Origin: Bilophila wadsworthia ATCC 49260
GTDB taxonomy: Bacteria > Desulfobacterota > Desulfovibrionia > Desulfovibrionales > Desulfovibrionaceae
NCBI RefSeq assembly: GCF_000701705.1
Contig: NZ_JNJP01000137.1
Coordinates: forward strand, 1-6,274
DNA length: 6,274 nt
Direction: 5' to 3'
A program made the position numbers and the translations under genes. How positions within the stretch are numbered: position 1 is the first letter of the stretch; each line of letters begins with the position of its first letter. Positions 1-6,100 of this stretch are shown here, piece after piece. The notes beneath the pieces are model-generated. The model had not been told where the DNA came from. It searched no databases and worked only from the letters and a program-made list of their open reading frames with translations.

Positions 1-36
1 AGCCCGGTACGGAAAAAACGGAAGACTAAAATTAAA
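1..36. other. Left edge, possible tail of an upstream gene
   Basis: Two plus-strand frames are open from the window edge and stop early: one ends at TAA 27-29 with residues PGTEKTED, the other at TGA 55-57, inside the following hairpin. Either could be the last codons of an upstream plus-strand gene. The frame ending at 27-29 is more plausible because the hairpin at 37-76 would then lie just after the stop. With so few codons neither can be confirmed. Confidence 0.2.
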
Positions 37-103
37 GGGGGCGGGAAAACTTTCTGAAGAAGGTTTCCCCGCCCCCTCCAAACCTCCCCCACCCTCCCCA
101 AAG
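37..103 (+). repeat. Intergenic palindromic element, copy 1
   Basis: The arms at 37-53 and 60-76 pair over 17 positions with one mismatch (A46/C67) and one G-U pair, around the six-base loop CTGAAG. The left arm is G-rich and the right arm C-rich. A C-rich tail follows, ending ACCCTCCCCAAAG (91-103). The copy at 2066-2149 has the same order: G-rich arm, a CTGAAG-type core, C-rich arm, and a tail ending in CCCCAAAG. No T-run follows the stem, so it is not a standard intrinsic terminator, although it could end or protect an upstream transcript. The pairing is seen directly; family membership is inferred. Confidence 0.6.
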
Positions 104-128
104 ACTTTCATAAATGGGTCGATACGGA

Positions 129-144
129 GTTGCGTCTTCGCAAC
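129..144 (+). other. Small hairpin in the leader of the first gene
   Basis: GTTGCG (129-134) and CGCAAC (139-144) pair perfectly around the tetraloop TCTT. It lies about 90 bases upstream of the ATG at 237 and would be in the leader if transcription starts upstream. A short reading frame (ATG 114-116 to TAA 156-158, 14 codons) spans it. Nothing shows that either element regulates the gene, and I see no convincing -35/-10 pair between 104 and 236. Confidence 0.3.
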
Positions 145-222
145 AGACTGGTCTTTAACGCAAGTTCCCCGGCTGTACCCTTTTCCTTTTTGCCAGCCTT
201 CACAGGGGGAATACCTGCCGCC

Positions 223-227
223 GGAGG
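223..227 (+). promoter_or_regulatory. Ribosome binding site of the fusion gene
   Basis: GGAGG stands nine bases before the ATG at 237. It is the best Shine-Dalgarno match near the 5' end of the open frame and supports this start over later in-frame ATGs. The start also places the first beta strand (CIVIPA) at residue 7, as expected for a complete cytidylyltransferase fold. Confidence 0.75.
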
Positions 228-236
228 CATTTTCCC

Positions 237-1874
237 ATGACAGAAACGCGACGCTGCATCGTCATCCCGGCCATCAAGAAAAACGCGGTCATTCCGGACC
301 AGCTCGTCAAACGCCTCGCGGGGGTCACGCTGATCCAGCGCGCCATCGACACGGCGCGCGGCGTCGTCCCGGCGCACGACGTCGTGGTCGTCACGGACAG
401 CCAGGAAATCAGCCTGATCTGCGAACGCAACGGCGTGCGCGTGCACTACAACGCCGGGCTGCGCTTCACCTCGCTGGACATCATCACGGAGATGAAATCC
501 ATCCTCCGCGAACTGGGCAACGATTACGGGCACATCATCATCTATCGGGCAAGCTGCCCGCTGCTGACGTGGGTGGACATCGACGACGCCTACAAGACGT
601 TCCTTGAAAACGAGGCCGACTGCCTCGTCACCGTCAAAAGCGTCCGGCACCGCATATGGGAAGTCCATCAGGGGCGGCTGGAATCCTTCATGTCCGAAGA
701 CGAATCAGAGCTGGTGGTCGAGAGCAAGGCCCTCATCATCGTCAAAAGCGACGCGCTGGACGGCGGTACCATCCGACATACGGTACCGTATTTCCTCAAT
801 GATCGGGCGATGGAGATCAACAGCTATCAGGACTGGTGGCTGTGCGAACGCCTTCTGACGCAACGCCGCGTGGTGTTCGTGGTCGCGGGCTATCCCGCTA
901 TCGGCATGGGGCACGTCTTCCGTTCGCTCATGCTGGCCCACGAAATCGCCAACCATAAAGTCTTTTTCGTCTGCACCAAAGAAAGCGAACTCGCCGCCTC
1001 CAACATCGCCGCGCGCGATTACAAGACCGTCATCCAGCAGGGCGAACTTTGGGAAGACGTGCTGGCGCTCGATCCCGATCTTGTGATCAACGACATGCTG
1101 GACACGCCCCGTGAATATATGGAGCACCTCAAGGCCGCGAACATCCCCGTGGTCAACTTCGAGGACGAGGGGCCCGGTTCGGTGCTGGCCGATCAGGTGG
1201 TCAACGCCCTGTACGAGGAGCCTCAAAACGAAACAAACGGCAAACAGCCCGAGCGTTTTCTGTATGGGCACAAGTACTTCTGCCTGCGCGACGAATTCTT
1301 GCAGGCCGAACAGAATGCGTTCCGCCCGGACCCGAAGTGCATCCTTATCACCTTCGGCGGTACGGATATGCCCGACTATACCCGTCAGACGCTGGATACC
1401 GTCGAGCCGCTCTGCCGTGAGCGGGGCATCGCCATCCGGGTCGTAACCGGGCCGGGCTACGCGCACCGCGACGAGCTGGTCAGGCACATCAAGGCCCTCG
1501 GCAATCCGCTGCTCCGTTTCGAGTACGCCACCAACATCATGTCCCGCATGATGGAAGGCGTGGACCTCGCCATCTGTTCCGCCGGGCGCACCGTCTATGA
1601 ACTCGCCCACATGCATATCCCGAGCATCGTTCTGGCGCAGCACGAACGCGAGGCGCGGCACACCTTCGCCCGCGCGGATCACGGTTTCGCCTACATGGGC
1701 ATCATGCGGAAATTCAACGCCGGACGCCTCCGCAAAGTTTTTGTGGAACTCATCGACGAACCCGAACGCCGCAACGTCCTGTATCAACGCCAATCCCGCA
1801 TCCATTTCGAGAAGAACAAAGCCAAGGTCGTCAGCGGCATTTTGAAGCTCTTGAAGAAAGAAAAAGAAAGCTGA
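237..1874 (+). CDS. Cytidylyltransferase / PseG-like hydrolase fusion protein
   Basis: The 545-residue protein has two domains. Residues 1-208 resemble CMP-sialic acid synthetases (NeuA/PseF type): a strand and loop at 7-20, LAGVTLIQRAIDTA at 27-40, VVTDSQEI at 51-58, the ASCPLLTWVDIDDA segment at 105-118, and MEINSYQDWW at 192-201. Residues 210-540 resemble PseG, the GT-B-fold enzyme that splits UDP from a diacetamido-trideoxy sugar in the pseudaminic acid pathway: GMGHVFR at 223-229 with the likely catalytic histidine H226, FGGTD at 373-377, and CSAGRTVYELA at 447-457. No signal peptide or membrane segment is seen, so it is probably cytoplasmic. The usual RxGSK-like nucleotide loop of NeuA reads IKKNAVIP here, and the metal-binding DxD before the last helix reads EIN (193-195). 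Activity of the first half is therefore uncertain. The tail (530-545) is lysine-rich. The sugar substrate cannot be read from the sequence; pseudaminic or legionaminic relatives are the best guess. Confidence 0.88.
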   Translation: MTETRRCIVIPAIKKNAVIPDQLVKRLAGVTLIQRAIDTARGVVPAHDVVVVTDSQEISLICERNGVRVHYNAGLRFTSLDIITEMKSILRELGNDYGHIIIYRASCPLLTWVDIDDAYKTFLENEADCLVTVKSVRHRIWEVHQGRLESFMSEDESELVVESKALIIVKSDALDGGTIRHTVPYFLNDRAMEINSYQDWWLCERLLTQRRVVFVVAGYPAIGMGHVFRSLMLAHEIANHKVFFVCTKESELAASNIAARDYKTVIQQGELWEDVLALDPDLVINDMLDTPREYMEHLKAANIPVVNFEDEGPGSVLADQVVNALYEEPQNETNGKQPERFLYGHKYFCLRDEFLQAEQNAFRPDPKCILITFGGTDMPDYTRQTLDTVEPLCRERGIAIRVVTGPGYAHRDELVRHIKALGNPLLRFEYATNIMSRMMEGVDLAICSAGRTVYELAHMHIPSIVLAQHEREARHTFARADHGFAYMGIMRKFNAGRLRKVFVELIDEPERRNVLYQRQSRIHFEKNKAKVVSGILKLLKKEKES

Positions 1875-2051
1875 AAACAGAGCGAAGGAAAAGGGCCCAG
1901 AGGCGGAACAAACGGACTCTCACGCCATTGCTGATACGTCCCCCGGCCGGTACGGACAAAGGACATACTCCGCCGTGCTCCTGACAATCTTCGACGACCG
2001 GCAACACTCCCGGACAGGGATTCGATAAAACCAAAAGTCTTAGGAGGATGA
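1875..2051. other. Gap after the fusion gene, no gene seen
   Basis: This is the first part of the 284-base gap before the next gene. It contains the palindrome CCGGCCGG (1943-1950) but no stem followed by a T-run, so I find no clear terminator for the upstream gene here. No open frame has a ribosome binding site or a recognisable product. Confidence 0.5.
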
Positions 2052-2074
2052 GGGGAGGGGGCCCTGGGGAGGGG
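2052..2074 (+). other. Candidate four-tetrad G-quadruplex
   Basis: Four runs of at least four Gs stand close together: 2052-2055, 2057-2061, 2066-2069 and 2071-2074, separated by loops of A, CCCT and A. This meets the usual pattern for a stable parallel G-quadruplex with short loops, on the plus strand, which is also the RNA-like strand of the genes on both sides. The last two G runs are also the left arm of the hairpin at 2066-2116, so the two structures cannot form together. Folding is inferred from the pattern only. Confidence 0.5.
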
Positions 2075-2149
2075 AGAAGGAAGCCCTTCTCCTGAAGGGG
2101 TCCTTCTCCCCTCCCCCGATTCCTCTTCTCTCCCACCTCTCCCCCAAAG
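2066..2149 (+). repeat. Intergenic palindromic element, copy 2
   Basis: GGGGAGGGGAGAAGGA (2066-2081) pairs perfectly over 16 bp with 2101-2116. Inside it a second stem, CCCTTC (2084-2089) with GAAGGG (2094-2099), closes a TCCT loop, giving about 22 bp in total. A C-rich tail runs from 2117 to CCCCAAAG at 2142-2149. The first 15 bases of the left arm recur exactly at 6235-6249, and the tail resembles that at 83-103. There is no T-run, so it is not a classical terminator. It lies in the leader of the SpsF-like gene, 42 bases before its ATG, and could act as a processing site, an RNA stabiliser or a transcription roadblock. Confidence 0.65.
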
Positions 2150-2151
2150 GA
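2146..2151 (+). promoter_or_regulatory. Ribosome binding site of the SpsF-like gene
   Basis: AAAGGA lies seven bases before the ATG at 2159 and fixes that start. It overlaps the conserved CAAAG end of the repeat tail, so the repeat seems to supply part of the translation signal. Confidence 0.65.
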
Positions 2152-2158
2152 CACAGCC

Positions 2159-2845
2159 ATGAAAACCGTCATCGTCATTCAGGCACGGCTGGGATCAAGC
2201 CGCCTGCCCTGCAAAACCTTGCTGAACCTGCACGGCCTGCCCGTCATCGACTGGGTGGTGGGGCGTTGCGCGCGCTCGGAGCTGGCCGACGATCTGGTCG
2301 TCGCCCTGCCCGATACCCGGCGCGACGAAGTGCTTGCCCGCCACTTGCGGGCGCAGGGCGTCAACACCTTCCGGGGATCGGAACAAGACGTGCTCTCGCG
2401 TATGCATGGGGCCGCCGCCGCGCACGGTGCGGATCTCGTGGTCCGCGTGTGCGCCGACAATCCGCTGATCTGGGGCGGGGAAATCGACAACCTGATCCGC
2501 TTCTACCAGCGAGAACACACCGCCGGAAACTGCGACTACGCCTACAACCACATCCCGCGCAACAACCTCTACCCAGACGGCCTCGGCGCGGAAATCGTCT
2601 CCTTCGAACTGTTCACCAAGGCCATGAACGAGGCCACCCTGCCCGCCCACCGCGAGCACTGCCTCTCGTATATCGTGGACAACCCGGAACTGTTCGCCAT
2701 CCGCACCTTCGACCCGCTCGATCCGGCCCTGCACCATCCGGAAATGAAACTCGACATGGACACCGCCGACGACTTCATCAACCTCGCCCTGCGCGATATC
2801 CGCCCGGACATCACGCCCCGGGAAATCGTGGAGCTGTTCCGATGA
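2159..2845 (+). CDS. SpsF-type cytidylyltransferase
   Basis: The 228-residue protein belongs to the SpsF / acylneuraminate cytidylyltransferase family, related in fold to CMP-KDO synthetase KdsB. Such enzymes transfer CMP from CTP to a sugar for surface or spore-coat polysaccharide. Visible motifs, in order: nucleotide-binding IQARLGSSRLPCKTL (7-21), VVALPD (47-52), FRGSEQDVLSR (71-81), VRVCADNPLI (95-104) with probable metal ligand D100, PDGLGAEI (139-146), REHCLSYI (165-172), and KLDMDTADDF (197-206) with the second pair of acidic residues, D199 and D201. Length is close to the family norm, so it looks complete. Position 18 is Cys where many relatives have Gly (RLPGK). Unlike the N-terminal domain of the protein at 237-1874, its catalytic motifs are intact, so this may be the working activating enzyme of the pair. 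No signal peptide or membrane span is seen. Its stop overlaps the start of a small membrane peptide gene (ATGA). Confidence 0.9.
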   Translation: MKTVIVIQARLGSSRLPCKTLLNLHGLPVIDWVVGRCARSELADDLVVALPDTRRDEVLARHLRAQGVNTFRGSEQDVLSRMHGAAAAHGADLVVRVCADNPLIWGGEIDNLIRFYQREHTAGNCDYAYNHIPRNNLYPDGLGAEIVSFELFTKAMNEATLPAHREHCLSYIVDNPELFAIRTFDPLDPALHHPEMKLDMDTADDFINLALRDIRPDITPREIVELFR

Positions 2846-2937
2846 AAAGTATCCTGTTCATCATATTGCTGGTCGGCTGGGTCGTCTGGGGCTTTAGATG
2901 GATGATCGGCAAAAACCGGCGCTCCGTACCGAGCTGA
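2842..2937 (+). CDS. Small single-span membrane peptide
   Basis: This 31-residue frame starts at ATG 2842, which overlaps the TGA of the SpsF-like gene (2843-2845). GGAG at 2830-2833 stands eight bases upstream, so translation could be both coupled and independent. Residues 4-18 are almost all hydrophobic (ILFIILLVGWVVWGF), followed by RWMIGKNRRSVPS with four basic residues, which predicts one membrane helix with a cytoplasmic C terminus. It is not a recognised family. The 4-base overlap, ribosome binding site and clean membrane segment argue for a real gene; the short length means chance is still possible. A role near a membrane-bound glycan enzyme would be a guess from position only. Confidence 0.5.
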   Translation: MKSILFIILLVGWVVWGFRWMIGKNRRSVPS

Positions 2938-3042
2938 TGCCCCGACGCCCACGCCCTCGGTCAGGGGGCGCAACAGGACACAAAGGAAAAAGAAAAGACG
3001 CCCGATCAGCCTTCACGCTGACGGACGCCTCCCTATCCCGCA

Positions 3043-3126
3043 TTCCCCCATTTCCCGAGACTCACGGCCTGAACCCCAGAGGAATTCGATAGCGCCGTAA
3101 TCCTCGGGAGATGGGGGAACTTTTTT
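3043..3126 (+). terminator. Long-stem terminator of the SpsF-like unit
   Basis: TTCCCCCATTTCCCGAG (3043-3059) pairs with 3103-3119 over 17 positions with a single G-U pair (T3052/G3110). The right arm is followed by one C and then TTTTTT (3121-3126), the layout of an intrinsic terminator for plus-strand transcription. The 43-base interior is longer than usual but holds a second 5-bp stem, ACGGC (3064-3068) with GCCGT (3094-3098). On the minus strand no T-run follows, so it is less likely to end the helicase transcript in the standard way, although the stem lies just past that gene's stop. Confidence 0.6.
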
Positions 3127-3127
3127 C

Positions 3128-3142
3128 GGAGAGAGCCTCTCC
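3128..3142. other. Short hairpin after the helicase stop codon
   Basis: GGAGAG (3128-3133) and CTCTCC (3137-3142) pair perfectly around a three-base loop. It sits 14 bases past the helicase stop on the minus strand, where it is followed by an A-run rather than a T-run. It could stabilise the 3' end of that transcript but does not look like a terminator. Confidence 0.3.
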
Positions 3143-3155
3143 AACGGTTCCTTCC

Positions 3156-6100
3156 CTACCACTCCACCACAACCCTTACCTGCTGCCCGGCCTTGTTGGT
3201 GAACAGCAGATAACCTTCCCGGTGCCCGAACAGATACACGTCTCGGGTGATCTCCACGTCTTTGCGGCAATATTCGGCGATGGAGGCAAGGTTCCCTTCC
3301 TTCCACCATTGCAGCGCCTGCATCCCGTCCGCGCTCTTGGGGGCGTTCAGGGTGGCACGGGCCAGATTATCCAGCGAAACACGGTAGGAAAGCCGTTTTT
3401 TGACCTCCACAAGCATGTCCAGCGTGGGCAAGGAACGCAGATCGTACCCGGCGAACGGCTGCAGCACCGCGTAGTCGAAGCGCGACGAGTTGAACCCGAT
3501 GACCAATCCAGCCTCTCTCAGGCGCTCGAACATGGCCGGGAGATCTTCCTGCTCGTATTCGGTGAAACAATCGCCCTTGGAATCGTACAGGACCGCCACG
3601 CTGACGCCCATGAGATCCGCCCGATGCCAGCCGCCCACCTCGGCCGCCGAACGCCGGGTTTCCACGTCGAGCACCATGAACCGCTCCGGAAGCGGCGCAA
3701 CGATACGCTCAGAACTTCCCGCCGCCGGGCCTCCCAATTCAATATCCGCCGCCATAACGGTCTTCTCCTTCGGCTGTTCCGATTCCAGCCCGCTCACAGC
3801 CATATCCCCGCTCGGAGCGGGGGCCTCCATGATCCGCTCCAACAAAAACAACGCCCCCGCCTTGTCGATGGGCCGGTTTCCCGAGCCGCACTTGGGCGAG
3901 TGTACGCAAGACGGGCAACCCAGTTCGCAGGGGCACCGCAACAACAGATCCCGCACCGCCGCGAACAATTCCGCAAGGCGCGGGAAAGCCGAACGGCACA
4001 ACCCCGCGCCGCCGGGCAACCCATCATACACGAAAACGGCGGGCATCCCGAGCTGCGCGTGCATGGGCGTGGAAATGCCGCCGAAATCGTTACGGTCCGC
4101 CATGACCATCAGCGGCATGAGCCCGATACTCGCATGTTCCAGCGCGTGGATGGAGCCCATGAAATGCATGAGGCTGTCCTCCGTAGCCCGGCGCGGGCCA
4201 TCCGGCACGCAAAACCACAAGCCCTCCGTCTCGAAAACCAACGGGGGCAGATCCAACGGCACGACGCAGATCAGCCGGTTGTCGGCAACGGAGCGCTGCT
4301 CATAGCCGGTTATCGTCTCCGTGACCCGCAGCCGCCCGAACGCGACGGGCGCACCAAACGCCGAGCCCGAGGCCTTCACTTCGATGATGGCGGTTTCCTT
4401 GTGGCTCCTGACCCTGGTATGCCAGTTTACCCGCTGCTGCGGCACCTCGCAGCGGACAACCCGCTCCGCCATATCAAGGCTTTTGACCACATACGTCTTC
4501 CCCCGATGCAGATAGACCGCGCCGGGGTGCGTCTCCTTGTACGCCTGATGCCCGTCCACACTGCCGATGGGCCTGCCCTCGGCGTCCACAATGGTACACG
4601 ACGCACCGCAGCCCCGCAGATCCACATGCCGCTGCGGGCGCTTGCGGGCCGCCACCCATTCCCTGCCGTCCGCCGATTTGAGGAGCAGGCCCTCCCTTTC
4701 CAGCTCCCGCAACGCCGCCTGAGCGCCCGGCCCACGCAGCCACGGATCATCACTGGGCAACGGCAATTCCGCCGCCGCGCATTCGAGGTGCCGCTTGACG
4801 ATGACGTCGTTGTCGGGATTGATGACCGCCCGTTCCGGCTCGCGCCCGAAAAACGCCTCGGGCTGATGGATGAAATACTGATCCAGCGCGTCCTCGCCCG
4901 CGACGAGCAGCACCGCGGATTCCTGCCCGGCCCGCCCCACCCGGCCGCCCCGCTGCATGGTCGAAATGACCGTGCCCGGATACCCCACAAGGATGCACAC
5001 GTCGAGGCTGCCTATATCGATCCCCAGTTCCAGCGCGCTGGTCGTGACCACGGCAAGCAATTGCCCGTCGCTCATGCGGGCTTCGATCTCGCGCCGTTCC
5101 TCGGGCAAAAAGCCCGCCCGGTACGCGCTGATGCGGCCCGCGAAGCTTCCGGCCTTGTCAGCGGCCCACAGCGCGATGAGTTCCGTCATGCGCCTTGAAC
5201 GGCAGTACACAATGGTCCGCAGCCCCCGCGCCAGAGCCGCCTTCAGAAGCGCGATGGCCGTCGTGGACGGGCTGTCTTCCGGGTCGATGAACACCATATG
5301 CCGCTTGCCCGTCGGTGCGCCCGATTCGCGGATGACAGGGATGCCCGCCGACTCTTGGGGGGCATTGAGGGACGTTTCCTTCCCCAACGCAACTGGCTCA
5401 GAAGAGGAGGAAGGGGAAAACAGAGGGGAAAAAGGGAAAGCATTCTCCGAGGGAAGCCCCTTTTCCTGCACCAGTTCCCTGCCCAGCAGATTGCCCGCCA
5501 ATTCCTCCGGGTTGCCGACCGTCGCCGTGCAGAAAACAAAATTGGGGCGGGCGGCGTAGCGGGCGCAGATCCGGTTCAGGCGGCGGAAAAGCTGGCTGAT
5601 ATGCGATCCGAGCACGCCGCGATAGGTATGCGCCTCATCCACAACCACCAGCGAGAGCGACGCAAGGAACGTCGTCCACTGCTCATGGAAGGGCAAAATC
5701 GCCAGATGCAGCATTTCGGGGTTGGTAATCAGGACATTGGGCGGGTTCTTGCGGATCTTGCGCCGGAAATGATCGGTCGTATCGCCGTCATAGATGGCGA
5801 TGGACGGCCTCGCCGCTTCGGGCCAATGCCCGGTCAGCTCCCCAAATGCGGCAAGCTGATCCTGCGCCAGCGCCTTCAGCGGGAACAGCATCAGCGCCCG
5901 GCTGTCCGGGTCCTGTAAGCATTTTTCCAGTATCGGCAGACTGTAGCACAACGTTTTGCCGCTGGCGGTGGGCGTGGCGACCACCACGTCGCGCCCGGCG
6001 CGGACAGTATCCGCCGTCAGCGCCTGATGGCTGTACAGCGACGCGATCCCCCGCTCGCGCAGCACCCCCGCAATGGCGCGGGGCCACGGGCGGCGCGTTT

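Noticed and set aside
114..158. A 14-codon frame before the fusion gene that might be a leader peptide.
   Set aside because: There is no good ribosome binding site, no run of regulatory codons, and no alternative terminator downstream; the single small hairpin inside it is not enough.
131..159. TTGCGT and TTTAAC spaced 17 bases, resembling a sigma-70 promoter.
   Set aside because: Only three and four of six bases match the consensus, and the -35 part lies inside a perfect hairpin stem.
108..668. A 186-codon minus-strand frame covering the start of the fusion gene and its leader.
   Set aside because: Most of it is antisense to the well-supported gene, and the translated sequence shows no known motif.
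764..787. Two GGTACC sites 17 bp apart forming CGGTACC...GGTACCG.
   Set aside because: They lie inside coding sequence and each is a six-base palindrome, so the apparent repeat is easily due to chance.
705..1805. A 366-codon open frame on the minus strand opposite the cytidylyltransferase/PseG fusion gene.
   Set aside because: It mirrors the codon bias of the real gene and shows no domain or ribosome binding site of its own.
1937..1955. A possible terminator around CCGGCCGG after the fusion gene.
   Set aside because: The stem is only a self-complementary eight-base palindrome, which cannot leave a normal loop, and no T-run follows.
3111..5198. A 695-codon open frame on the plus strand opposite the helicase gene.
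   Set aside because: It lies wholly antisense to a gene with clear helicase and nuclease motifs, its translation is rich in Arg, His, Pro and Gln with no recognisable domain, and such frames are common opposite long GC-rich genes.
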